Source: Diphasiastrum complanatum (taxonomy: Eukaryota > Streptophyta > Lycopodiopsida > Lycopodiales > Lycopodiaceae). From it: a stretch of DNA of 64,000 bases. Below are positions 47,299 to 59,539 of the stretch, piece after piece. The notes below the pieces were generated by a model. That model was not told where the DNA came from. It was given only the letters and a program-made list of their open reading frames with translations, and did no database searches. Each line of letters begins with the position of its first letter. The stretch's first letter is position 1. A program made the translations under genes and the position numbers. The stretch is from the NCBI GenBank assembly GCA_029204225.1, contig MU831973.1:29703-93702 (forward strand), in the 5' to 3' direction.

Positions 47299-48943
47299 TT
47301 GAATCCTCAATACCGGCCTGTCAGATTAATCAGATCCATAAGATCCAGATTGCATCCCACTGTACCAGCAAGATCCAACTACCTTGGACTCTACCATCGG
47401 ATGAATCTGAGATCTGGACGATCAGTAGCAAGAAGGACAGCGAATCAGGCACCACACTTTTCCAGAATAGTAGCTGCGCAACAAGAGGCAGAACCGAACC
47501 AGATCCAATGGGTCAACCTGTACCTGTCACTCCCTTGCAAGCAGCAATTCGGAGTGCGCCTCGGATGGAGATACCAAAATATGACGGATCATCAGATCCC
47601 ATCCGCTTCCTCCAGATCTACGAGCAAGCTTGTGAAATCTAAGGCGATCGGACACCTGCAGAGAAGTTGATGTTGTTCCCCATGGCACTAATAGTTGTGG
47701 CTCAAGATTGGTTTTTCAACTTGTCAGAGGAAGAAAAATCCACTTGGAAAGTGGCTAAAACGGCTCTCATCATACACTTTAAGCCAATGAAGTTCCTAGA
47801 AGACCCGTTTGCTCAACAAGGTCAAGATGGGAAAAAGAGAAAGGGTCAGGGACTATATTGAGTGGGTCAAATATCTACGACCCGAATGCAATGTAGCCCT
47901 AACTCCCGATCATGCGGTGATCATGTGGTTCCTTGCAGGGTTACCACATAGCATCAGAAGAGAACTGAAACGACGGGAGCAGTACACTACTTTGCAAGAA
48001 GCTATGGAGGATGCCATCAAGGAAGAGGATGAGGGATCAGACAATGAATATCCAACCACCCATACTCCTACTCCCTCGATAGCGTCATCAACATCAAATA
48101 CTTTCACTTTGTCCACAGAACTGCTCTTGGAACAAATGACAAAATTACACAAACAGCAGATGGAGCAACTCACGGCACAGTTCGATAAGAAATTGAAAGC
48201 CTTACAAGGAGCTGTAGCGACAATGTCCAATCCACCGGAACAGAACCAACTACAATATCCCCGTCATGAAAATGTATGGTGTTCAGTATGCACACAAAAC
48301 CATACAACGAATGAGTGTCTAGTCCTAAAGCAAAATCTGAGACTAACACATAGATTTTTCCATCTGTGCAATGCAACATCGCACGAGATGGCCTTTTGTC
48401 CATTTAACCCCCCGAATTGTTCAACAGAAGAGGAGTCCTTATCAGACTTCTTATCCATATTATCAAGGGGCACCAAATGTGGCACCGAGGTATGGCACAC
48501 CGAATAATCAACAGCGCATGGCCTTACCTGCACCACCAGGGCCAGCTAATCAGCAAGCAGTTCATGTGAATCTAGCAGCAGCAGAACCAGAGATGCCAGT
48601 ACCACCTCAACCTGAGCAGCAACAATGGTACGGGCCGGATGAACCATTTATGGATCCTGCTATAAATGAGTATTATGCAGCCTATTCAGCTCAAACTCAG
48701 CGTCAGGATGGAAGAAATTATGGCTGCTATGGATGCGACGAAGGACACAGAATTGCTGAATGTCCTTACAAGGGACAATATACATCAAGTTCTACCGGGA
48801 ATGCAGTTATGGAACTGTCCATTAAGACCTGGGACCAGCGCTCCATTGAACTTCATTGCGATACAATGAGCAACAGTTCTAGTGGGGAGTTGGAACCATG
48901 CAGTACCAGAGGGTGGAGCATTTATTTCTTACAATTTTTTTAA
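47299..48943 (+). mobile_element. Gypsy gag with zinc knuckles, frameshifted
   Basis: The capsid region starts about 47562 (MEIPKYDGSSDPIRFLQIYE), has one TAA near 47639, and continues DWFFNLSEEEKSTW. It shifts frame near 47815 into RVRDYIEWVKYLRPECN and VIMWFLAGLPHSIRREL. Three Cys/His motifs follow: CSVCTQNHTTNEC, a degraded one (HLCNATSHEMAFC), and, after another shift near 48440, CYGCDEGHRIAEC. Two have C-x2-C-x3-H-x4-C spacing, one residue shorter than the usual knuckle. Pol is absent: a CACTA transposon begins soon after. Confidence 0.85.
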
Positions 48944-49009
48944 CTAGATGTGTAGTTAAGACAATCAAAAGTTTCTCTTTTTGTACTTATGTTGGTAGGC
49001 ATGTGTTTT

Positions 49010-50945
49010 GTTTAGGTTTTCTACGCGTTTTATAAAAGTATTGATTTTTTTTTATGGAGAAGATCATGGAGCAAATGCTGCGCATGATTGGTCATTTGAG
49101 AAAATTAGAGAGGATGTTGTCAGACGGGGTGTGACCATGGTTCCTTGCCCATGTGCCAATTGTAGAGGCCTGGGATTTATGTCCCTTGATGTAATTGAAA
49201 AGCATTTGTTGAGAAGAGGCTGGTCAACATCAAAAAAAGAAGAAGAGGATAATGCAAAGGTATTATACTAAATTATGCATTATTAATGTAATTGAAACAT
49301 GGTATGTTGTCGATTTTAGAAATTAAGCATTTGATTTTGATGGCCTTTTGTGAAATACCTTTTACTAACTTTTCTAAATCGTCTTGTACATGTCTTTATC
49401 ATTTGTCTCCTGATAGTATATTTTAATGCTATACTTCATCACATGATGGCAAGAATTGAGTTGATATATCTCTATGATGTGATTTTAGATTACATGCATG
49501 CATATTGTTAATAACTTGCAAACTTTTTATGTTTAGTGTATAAGCAATTATTGGTGAAGTGGGTGAATATGAAAGTCATGTACAAATTACTTGGATGTAC
49601 ATGTCATAATACTAAAAGATTGTTTGACAGTTCTTCGTGTATATGTGAATCGGTAGGAATTTTATGACATGTGATTTGCTTTTGTCTTTTAAATCTCATA
49701 CTTTTTGCCAACAACACAGGACTCCAACTATAAAGAATCGAAGGAGAAATATAATCTGAAGGGGAAATCTGAAAATGACAGGTCCGTAAATTCTCTTGAT
49801 TTGCAGTTACAATGGATGATACAAAATACATTTGAAAATGTTAATGGTTCACTAGATCAAGAAGAAGCACCTAGACACACAACATTTAGTGTGGATTTTG
49901 ATCATGAGGAAATCAAACCATCTATGCAAGACCAACGTATGGAAGATGACCAACCAACAGATAATTATAACTTGGAATTTGAAAACCTTATGGATAATGC
50001 AAGTGAACCCTTATATACAGGATGTAAAGTTAGCAAGCTATCAGCAACATTGTTACTTTACAATCTTAAGGTGGTACATGGTTGGTCACAAGCAAGCATG
50101 GATGAGTTGCTACATCTTTTGAAGAAAGATATTTTGCCATTAGAAAACGAGCTTCCACCATCAATATATCAAGCAAAGAAAATGATCAAAGATCTTGGGT
50201 TGCACTATAATAGCATTCATGCGTATGTTAATGACTGCATATTATATTGTGGAGAGCATTCTATATTGGATTCATGTCCTATTTGCGGGGCTAGTCGATG
50301 GAAGGAAGGAAAGAGAAAAATACCACAAAAAGTATTAATACATTTTCCATTGATACCACGCCTTCTTCGAATGTACAGGTGCCCTAGTTTACTTTGATCA
50401 ATGCAAGAATATTTTTTGAGTTTCATCATTACATTTGAACATCAAATTTATGTTTCATTTTCAAATATATATTTATAGACATAAACACACACGTATATGT
50501 GCATATTATATATATATGCACACACACATATATTAATATTGATGTCTTTTTTATTTGTTATTTTGCAGGTGTCCAACTATTGCAAATCTAATGCTATGGC
50601 ATACACAAGGTAGAAGCCATGACAACATGCTAAGACATCCAGTAGACTCGCTTGCTTGGAAGCATGTGGATTCAACTTGGCAGCCGTTTGCTAAAGAACC
50701 TCAAAATGTTCGACTTGGACTTGCTATAGATGGTGTGAATTCCTTTCAAGATTTGAGTAGCAAATGGAGTTCTTGGCCTATTCTTTTAGTGAATTATAAT
50801 TTGCCACCTTGGCTAGCTACAAAAAGATTCTTTGTTATGATGTCATTGCTTAGTCCTGGTCCGAACCAAGTAAAAGAAGATAAGGTAGATGTTTATCTAA
50901 AAGTCCTTGTGGAAGAGTTGCTGGAATTGTGGAATCAAAAGATCC
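49010..50945 (+). mobile_element. CACTA (En/Spm) transposase gene, truncated
   Basis: 49071-49260 resembles the transposase-associated N-terminal domain (VPCPCANCRG and DVIEKHLLRRGW). A TNP2-type transposase follows: exon about 49720-50380 with LPPSIYQAKKMIKDLGLHY, CILYCGEHSILDSCPICG and FPLIPRLLRMYR. An intron (about 50381-50569, ending ttttgcag) precedes an exon with NVRLGLAIDGVNSFQ and SWPILLVNYNLPPWLATK, then SLLSPGPNQ. It stops near 50945, where unrelated minus-strand repeat sequence begins. No CACTA terminal repeats were found. Confidence 0.9.
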
Positions 50946-51771
50946 AACATCATGTTACCAAGATCTCGAGAATTTGGCTCATCAACATTGGCAAGACTAT
51001 GCATGCTATAATAACCAAGATTTTGCGTCATATCTTCATGCTTGTTTTCCATGATAATCTTAGATCTAATGAGTCTAGATACTTCATTATGGAGATAAGT
51101 GTCCTTAGAGGATGATTCACTTACTCTCATAAAGAGTTTACAATTTGTCTCAATACATGAAAAAAGACAAATTGTCACACTATGAGTGAACAAATCACTC
51201 TTGCTCTTGCAAGACTCAAGAGCATACATTTAATGAAATAACCATTTGCTTTCTAAATGATCTAAAATCAATTTCAAATAATTAAGAACATCAACTATGT
51301 TCTCAAGAGAGACATCATCCTCAACTACTATTGCTTTACTCCAACTTTAAGCTGCAAAAGTCTCACTAAAGCAAATTGATTCACCCAATGACATAAGAGA
51401 AGCAAGCATGAGGTGAGCTCAACCATGTCTCTTGATATTCTTCTTGGAATCATAACTTGAGAAGGACTCTCCTCCTCAATCCTTGGCACACTTGAACCTT
51501 GAGATGACTCCTCAAGATCAACTTCTTGGTGCTCCTCCTTGATGGAAATCCAAGACCTCCATGTCTCAAAATGATCACAACAAACAAGATCATATAATTT
51601 GCACTTCATATGATCATCAACATTACTTATGCTAGAACCATAAGTCCAAAAATCACCATAGCTTGGCATGATTTTTCTAATATTGAAATAAAAAATTATT
51701 TCCATCTCAATAAGGCTAACTAATTGCTTATGGATATAAGTGTCCACATTGGATGTTTCACTTATTCTCAT
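50897..51771 (-). repeat. Two minus-strand copies of the SETS-DTYIHK segment
   Basis: Minus frames 51771-51328 and 51229-50897 each begin with (L/F)MR(I/V)SE(T/S)S..DTY(I/L)H and go on to the KIRKIM or equivalent region. They match the plus-strand segment at 20100-20712. The upper copy continues ISIKEEHQEVDLEESSQGSS. The two form a head-to-tail pair next to the truncated CACTA transposase. Confidence 0.65.
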
Positions 51772-52319
51772 AAGAAGTTTACAACTTGCCTTTAAAATTG
51801 ATCATTTACAATTTTCAAAATTATGAATGAACACATCATTCATGAAGATGGGCGTTTTTGGAGGGCGACCTCATTCAAGTGGAGTGCTGCAAGATGAATC
51901 CCAGAAAAAGTTTGAGAGAAGCTCAAGAAAACAAAAGGTTTCCTATTGAGATAACTCTTCGGTTTTCAAACTGTAAACAGAAAGGCAATTGCTCTTGACA
52001 TGCCTCATGGATGACTCCATCCTCTTAGGGTCTTATTGAAACCAAAAGAAAATACGTCATGAAGACATTTCCATTTCCTTGTCTTTATACTCAATGTAAG
52101 TTTACAAGAAAAACGTTGTTATCTATTAAGGCATCACACTCCAAAATCTTTCAATATCTTCAAACATACATCTACATTTCACCTCTTCTCTCTCTTTCTC
52201 TCTCACAAATTACAAATATAATAATCCTAAATCTACTATCCTAAATAATACTAATAATCTATTACAAGACCATTCAAAACCATTTTAGATCAATGCAAAT
52301 TTTTAAAAAAAAAAAACAC
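51772..52319. other. No gene seen
   Basis: AT-rich DNA with a short ctctctctttctctctc stretch at about 52186-52203; no supported coding region. Confidence 0.4.
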
Positions 52320-52428
<109 letters not shown>

Positions 52429-52659
52429 ATCTCTTCTTAAAACAAACAAACAAACACCAACCTCAAACAAATAAACAAAAAGCAAAACAAACAAAAATCA
52501 AGCACCAACCTCAAACAATGATCTTCAAGCACCAATCTTGAAGCACTGATCTTCAAGCCCTCAAACACTAGTCTTCAATCGCCCTCAATCGCTCCAAAGA
52601 TGCTCAAATCTACAAAAAACAAAGTGAGAGAGAAGGCGCTGGATCACGCGAATTCGACG

Positions 52660-53060
52660 ATTGAAACAGACGTCGGATTCCGACGTCCTCTAAACACATA
52701 GGAATCCGACGTCTGTGCCCACTCAGGCCCAGACAACAGGTGCCAGATGTCGTGGACAGGCTTTATGGATTGCCGACGTGGACATCGGAATCCGACGTCT
52801 GTCGGATTCCGACGTCCATGTCGGATTACATGTATTTTTTTTAAAAAACTATGGCAGGTCATATCCATGTCTGCATGTTGGAATCCGACATGTCGGATTC
52901 CGATGTGCCTTTCAAAAATTGGTTGTTGCCCATATTTCCCGATCGCCGGACTCTAATTTTTGGATTTTTTACTGGGACGTCGGACTTCGACGTGTCGAAT
53001 TGCGACAAATTATGAAATTTTTGAACATACGTCGAACACCTACGTCGGAATCTGTATGAT
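52660..53060. repeat. Cluster of gtcggattccgac palindromes
   Basis: The word gtcggattccgac or either half recurs about eight times in both orientations (around 52674, 52703, 52788, 52803, 52820, 52881, 52895, 53043), often flanked by acgt. It lies in CpG-rich sequence unlike its surroundings. Confidence 0.85.
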
Positions 53061-53470
53061 ATGTTATTGTGATTTTTGGCTGCCATCAGTACCTTTTATT
53101 AGTTTCTTTTGTCTCTTGAATGCTTTGTCAAGTTCATGTGTATGAAATGTAGCATTAGGATGCTTTGCCATTGCTAGCTTTTGTAACTTGTTGTGCAAAG
53201 ATATTAGCCAAGTATTTTGGGAGTTTGGATTCATTCAAGATCCACTTTTTTCACATCACACCAAAACTATAGGGGGAGTCCGGCAAATAGAAACTTGGGC
53301 AGCTCAACCAAAGAAATCCAGTCGCCAAGTCTCAGCTCCCTCTACCAGTGCGAGCCAGACACTATGCCCATGCCCAACACGTCACACAACATCATCATTC
53401 ACACAGTCTTCAGCATGCCATTAGGCCTTTAGCGGTTTCACCCAGTCGATTGATCTTCTTTAGAGCTCTT
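53061..53470. other. No gene seen
   Basis: Overlapping short frames; a purine run (tatagggggag, about 53267) might be a retroelement polypurine tract but no LTR start follows. Confidence 0.35.
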
Positions 53471-53477
53471 CACACAG

Positions 53478-53650
53478 GCTGCTCTCACAGGAGCCCTTCT
53501 ACACACACACACAGTCGCAGCTCCCACTGGAACTTGTCATCACACAGTCATGGTCATTGTCACACAGCTCTCACAAGGAGCCCTTCTACACACAGTCGCA
53601 GCTCCCACTGGAACTTGTCATCACACAGTCATGGTCATTGTCACAGAGGC
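53478..53650 (+). repeat. Tandem duplication of about 90 bp
   Basis: gctctcaca(a)ggagcccttc, acagtcgcagctcccactgg and cttgtcatcacacagtcatg occur twice in order, almost identical. A recent duplication. Confidence 0.9.
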
Positions 53651-54192
53651 AGCATTTTGTATGTCGGTCTCTCAGCAACATAACCAGCATCACATTGAAG
53701 TATCATTTCACAAAAGTCAGCAGGGCTGAATTCTGACATCTTCAAGTCACTCTTCGTAGGAATTCAAGACTCTTCAAGGATTGCTTTTGTATTGTTTCAT
53801 TTTCCAGCAAGTAGCATCAGGAGATATCACTTCCTCATAGCAACTGAAAATGCTCTGGCTGTCAGCATCGGATCAACCTCCCAAATGGTCGAGCCTCACA
53901 CAATGCATGTCCAGCTGGTTTGCCAGTTCAGTCGGGGAGGGATGGTGAATGTGGAAATAGTAGCAAGGGATGAAAGATGAAGAAGGCGTCACCATCAACG
54001 TTTAAGGCATGCCAGCGATGGAGGCGTTAGTCAAAGGACAACACTAATCCAAAAGTAGCATTTTCACAAACTCTTACACAGTCTCACACTCTCCTCATAG
54101 GTGTATTCAAACTTCTGCGGAGTACTTTAGAACATTAACAACACCTTCACGTATTCACGTATCTGCGTTGCCAGGATCCACAAGAGCCATCC
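53651..54192 (-). other. No ORF; probable start of a minus-strand Copia internal region
   Basis: Lies immediately inside a primer-binding site on the minus strand. No gag motif is recognisable. Confidence 0.35.
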
Positions 54193-54476
54193 GCTCTGAT
54201 ACCATATTACAAAATATGCAGCAGCGGATCAGCATGAAAAGAGATGAGAGAGAAAGCATCAGTGAGAGAAGTGAGAGAGCGCACACATGTTCTCTAACTA
54301 CATATTCTCTAACTACATACTAAATTATTGATTTCACGCATGAGGCAGAACCTCTACATGGTTGCGAATTGGATGCGTGACGTGAAGAGTCACACCGTGT
54401 GGGGACCCACACATTAGCTAGATATCTTATATGCGCGTTCACATTTATACTACACATAGATATATTTATTCTAATA
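54193..54476 (-). mobile_element. Short Copia 5' LTR with primer site
   Basis: Inverted counterpart of the LTR at 30231-30486. On minus it runs from 54476 to about 54205 and is followed by TGGTATCAGAGC (54204-54193), a perfect initiator tRNA-Met primer site. The terminal TG has become TA. Confidence 0.85.
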
Positions 54477-54575
54477 GAAATATCCTTCTCAAATGTTTGA
54501 AGTTTTTAAAGAATATATTTATTCTAACAGAAATATCCTTCTCAAATGTTTGAAGTTTTTAAAGAAATACCTTTA
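54458..54575 (+). repeat. Tandem duplication of about 53 bp across an LTR edge
   Basis: atatatttattctaa(t/c)a followed by gaaatatccttctcaaatg and tttgaagtttttaaag appears twice in a row. The first copy contains the outer edge of the minus-strand LTR, so 18 LTR bases are repeated beyond the LTR end. Confidence 0.9.
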
Positions 54576-54642
54576 TGTTTCGAATTATGTAAGTATTTGA
54601 TGGATTGTTCGCGGGGTTGCTTCACACTTGAGGAGGGGCATA

Positions 54643-55800
54643 TGTAATACCCTATTACATGTCATTTTCGGTGAATCCATGTAAATATATTCAAATATAC
54701 AATGAATCAAATCAAATATCAAATGCAATCAATCGAATATGAAAAAATATTATCGGAGTAATTGTTTGATATAACTTATGAAGAACTTATTTGGAGTATT
54801 CTATCAAAGGCCAACGTTACAAGTAAAATCAACCTACAAACTTTCACACTTTGAGGATGAACCTAACTGGAAGATATGTCTAATGTAAAGACCTACCTCT
54901 GAAGACATATTTGAACCGGATTGCCTTCCTTGAAGAGATCCGACTAACGAATATTCTTCGATGATACAGACAGTTGCGCCCCACTCAAACATTGATTATC
55001 TCTTATTGGTCAATGGTGGAGTGACGAAGACGACACATAAGCATTTGTACATTTGTATTTTCTAATTGGATACAATTAATTCATAATTATGTAATTAAAG
55101 AACGGACACAATTGTTGTCTAAGAGATGCGCTCGTTTGCCATCCATGGCTATTAGTAGCTAGCGAAACGCTCATTGTACTCACCGAGTTTAGAGAGTAGT
55201 TTAGAGAGTAGAGAATTGAGTCGAGCTTTCGAGTCTTCAAAGTTCTTCGTTTGCATATTCTGTCTGCTGTGCTGAGTTCTTCTGTATTTATAAGTCGATT
55301 GTCTCGCATTATCAAGATGTGTAATATGTTTGCTAAACTCTGGTCAGCTCTGGTCAGACGTTTAGTTTAAATACAGCAGTATTCCCATGACCGCAAAACT
55401 TGAACTAAATAGTCTTTAAACTGGTCGTCAGACACGAACTATCTACTTGTTCGAACTAAGCGATCGTTCTGTTTCTAAATTGATTATGACTTACGAAATC
55501 AATGTTTCCATTGATTCTTGAAACTGATTTGACTTACACATCCTAAAGGATCAATTGCACACTCGTTCTTAGACATAGTAGACGTATAATTATCGCATGA
55601 GGTGTTATTCTGCTGTTGAGGGCAGGAAACTACACTCGATCAGTCGAGGCTCAAGATCACTTGTTCAACTTGAATAAGTGATAGTTAGTTGTTAAGGACT
55701 GATAATCTAGATTTCGCCTAGCTGTTCTGAGACTCCTATGAGAAACTCTCCGTCTAATATACTGATACAGCAACTGAAAACCTTGTTTGATAAACTTCGT
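54643..55800 (+). mobile_element. Probable LTR (tgtaatacccta...) after a polypurine tract
   Basis: gaggagggg at 54630-54638 precedes tgtaataccctattaca. The following stretch of about 1.1 kb has no coding region, then Copia protease of another element begins. The end is not resolved. Confidence 0.5.
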
Positions 55801-55826
55801 TAGGAGCACATGAAGGCTGTGATAGC

Positions 55827-57755
55827 TGGTACCTGGACAGCGGCGCTACCCAACACATGACCTCTCGCAAGGAATGATTTACCGAGTATACAGCTTACAA
55901 TAGAGATCAATTCACCTACCTCAGAGATTCTAGCACCATACGCGTGGAAGGCAAAGGAGCAGTGAAGATCACCTTCGACAAAGATCTATCTATTTGTGTT
56001 CCTAATGTCCTTCATGTTCCTCAGTTATCTGAGAACCTATTATCAGTCTCTAAGATAACAGATGAGGGCTACACTTTTACTTTCTCATCTGAGCAGTGTA
56101 CAATACTCAAGGAAGATACTACTCTGACTACATGCACTAGAGTCGGAAATCTTTACGTACTCTCTAATTCATTTGCATTATCTAGTATCTCTAGTGAAAA
56201 TGTAAATGACAGTGTTGTTCTGTGTCATAGTCGATTTGGACATGTGAATACAAGATCACTTTCTTATATGCATTGTAATAATTTAGTTGATGGACTGAAT
56301 TTCTCTTCTTCATTAGATAGGAAATCTTTCTTTTGTGAATCATGCATCTATGGGAAGCATCTAGAAGCAAGTTTCCAAAATCACATTCCATCAAAACAAA
56401 GCATGTATTGGATCTTGTACATAGCGATCTTTGTGGTCCAATGCCAACTCCATCCTTAGGAGATGCAATCTATTTTATCACTTTCAAAGATGATTATTCT
56501 AGATGGTCTACAGTCATGTTCATTAAGCACAAATCTGAAGCCTTTGAATGCTTCAAGAGATTCAAGGCCATGGCTGAGACACAAATGTCTACAGAAGTGA
56601 AGGCACTTCGAACCAATGGCGATGGCGAATACATCTCTAACGAGATGTCTGACTACCTGGCTGAACATGGTATTAGAAGATATTTCACCACTTCCTATTC
56701 ATCTCAACAAAACGGGATTGCGGAAAGGAAGAATCGAACTTTTCTCAACTCAGCCAGATCCATGCTACATCAAGCACACCTACCTGCGAAGTTCAGGGTA
56801 GAAGCTACTGCCACAGCCTGTTACGTGCACAAGATCTAGCACCAAAGTCGTCAACAACAAAACTCCTTATGAAGTTTGGCATGGGCACAAGCCTAGTGTC
56901 AGCCATTTAAAAATCTTTGGTTGTATATGTTTTGTTCACATTCCTAAACAACTTAGGAAGGAGCTAGATCATAGGACAAATAAATGTATTTTCATTGGCT
57001 ATTCTGATAAACATAAAGCTTATAAAGTTTATGATCCATCCACCAATGTAGTATTTGCCTCTAGGGATGTAATATTTCAAGAAAATACATACTATGATTT
57101 CAAACAACCATCGATAATTGATGCTATGTCATCTCATCCTAGTTTACGTAGCATGGATTCTTCCAACGTTGATGTTCCTTCTACAGAACCTGCAACTACA
57201 GTCATAGAAGCTGAGCAGCCGACAATACCTATCATTAGACTAGACCAAGCTAGCTCGAACAGATTTGGAGAAATTCAAGAAGAAGTATCATCGCATCTTG
57301 GTCAACCAGACGTCCGCAGAATCTACCTCCGAGTTCTGTTTATATTTGACAGGGGGACCAATTTTGTGGAAGTCAAGGAAGCAGAAATCAGTTGCGCTTT
57401 CTTTGACAGAGGCAGAGTACATCGCAGTATGCCAAGCTTCAAAAGAAGCTGTATGAATCAGGTTATTACTTCACGACTTACATCACACTCAGTTCAATTC
57501 TACCACCATTCTGTGTGACAACTTGAGCTGTATTTCACTGTCACCGAATCTCAAATTTCATGGCAAATCCAAGCACATAGAAATCCAGTATTATTTCATT
57601 CGGGAGAAAGTTTTCTCAGGGCAAGTGATCCTTCAATACTGCTCCACAACATAAATGGGCACATATATCTTCACCAAAGCGCTTCCCAAGATCAAGCACC
57701 AGAAGTTCTTCAACATGCTGAACTTGACGAAGATACCAAGGCACCAACCGTGACC
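55827..57755 (+). mobile_element. Copia protease-integrase-RNase H (3' half of the split element)
   Basis: Protease WYLDSGATQHMT starts at 55827. A stop near 55875 precedes NVLHVPQLSENLLSVSKI and the pre-integrase region (CHSRFGHVN). After a frameshift near 56380 come integrase VHSDLCGP, LRTNGDGEYIS (second catalytic Asp is now Asn) and QNGIAERKNRT. The C-terminal part reads VFASRDVIFQENTYYD. The reverse transcriptase is deleted near 57300; RNase H resumes with KQKSVALSLTEAEYIA, then FHGKSKHIEIQYYFIREKV. The 3' LTR follows directly. Confidence 0.9.
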
Positions 57756-57765
57756 TTAAGGGGGA
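57755..57765 (+). other. Copia polypurine tract
   Basis: cttaaggggga ends one base before the TG of the 3' LTR. Confidence 0.85.
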
Positions 57766-57766
57766 C

Positions 57767-59177
57767 TGTTGGAAATTAAGCCCACAGTTGTCTCCTTGGA
57801 ATCATAACTTATACAATCAATGTATTTGAAGGACGTCTACAACGGACTTCCGGCTGATCTCCAACAAAGGGTAACCAATCCCATCATAATTTCAAGTTCA
57901 GATGTTTAGTTTAATAACTTGAAGTCATTGAAGACTTGGCCATCTTCAAGGACTTCCACAAACTTGCATTTAGAACAAGTCTGCAGATTTACATTACTTT
58001 TTGAACACTCTATAGAATTACACTAAGTGTCGCACAGTTTGCATATTTCGCACAATTCAACAGTTTAACTATTTTCAACACCTTTGGCTTTTTCGCATTT
58101 TTTCGAAAAGTGCGAAGAGAGAGAAAATTCCAGAACTATTTTTAAGGGTTAAACTATTAAAGACACCTTCGTCAACTTTTTAAGGACAGCTTAAACTTCT
58201 TTTAAGGGCACCTTTGGCTTTTTCAAATTTTCCCGAAATGTGTGAGAGAGTTGAACTGTTAAAGACATCTTCGTCTTTTTTAGGGCACCTTCAAATTTTT
58301 AAGGGCACCTCAAACTTGTTTAAAGGCACCTTCGGCTTTTTCGCAAAAACCCAAAAAGAGAGAAAATGACGAAGGTTGTCTGTTATGAACGAGGAATGTT
58401 CCCAACCACTTTTCAAAATTTGCGAAGTGAGAGAAAACCACTTCACGTAAAATGCGAACTGAGAGATTTTGTGACATCCTCGTCCGCATCAACGATCTTG
58501 ATTTGTTGACTGTATATACTATGTATAGTTGTCACAAAAGCCATATACTTCCAAGTACAACGACTTTTCTAATTAGGTGATAAACATTCAATGTAGTTAA
58601 TACACAGATGAAATCTATAAATAAATCATCCAAGCACAAATTATTGGTTGCTCCATCCATGAGACGTAGTTTTTAGCCTCCCAGTTACGCCGTCCATTTT
58701 TTGTTGTAATAGCAGCAGCACGCTTTTCTATTTGTGTATAACATAGATGAATGCTTGTTGTGATTGAATGCACTTCATCGTTGTTTGATCGCGCTTGTTT
58801 ACTTACTCTGATCAGAACACGGACGTCTACGAGTCCTTAGTTTCTGATCAGACGATGGCTGTCTTTGACGCCTGAGGAACTCGTGATATCATACTGCTCT
58901 TTCAGAACCAAATTTCACATTGAATCTTATTTTCAGTAATACCACACACAAACCATTTCTAATCTCTTTGGTGGACTATACTCTTGTTTTTGAGAGTATA
59001 AATTTATTTTTAAGATCCTGTTGAGCACTTAGAATACTTAAAGGCTGTTATTACATTTAGCATAAGCTTTCTATTAGACTGTTTTTGCATCTAGCAGCTA
59101 ATTGTAATGGGAGAGCTGTTCTGCCATCTTCCTGCTCTCTTCTCCGTTCGCGTTCTTCTATCTCCCTTGCCCCATCA
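57767..59177 (+). mobile_element. Copia 3' LTR (1411 bp)
   Basis: Begins tgttggaaattaagcccac and ends ttgccccatca. It aligns with both ends of the 24609-27542 LTR. The base after it starts the candidate target duplication atacc. Confidence 0.9.
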
Positions 59178-59539
59178 ATACCCAATCATTGTGAAAAAAT
59201 TTATGATGGGGACCACACGTCTCATCAACCAAATCTTACATAAACGCTCATTCTGGATGTAAAAAATTTTACGACCTCCTCGTTTGCTCCAGTACTTATG
59301 CAAATTTCACTCCTAATATCGACTTAGTGTGCAAACAAGTATCAGCAAATCTATTGTCATATACTTTGTGCACTCAATCAATACTCCAACAATTGTTTCC
59401 ATAAATTCCAATATCGTTTTAGTGCACGCATGTACCTCTCCCTCTCTTGCATACATTTTTCTACGTGTTCAATCGATACTCCACCTACACTCACTCTGAT
59501 ATCGATTCAACACGTATTACTTGCTTAATCTTATAATGT
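59178..59539. other. No gene seen; right flank of the large Copia
   Basis: Contains gttcaatcgatactccacc near 59468, also found on the left flank. No ORF. Confidence 0.4.
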
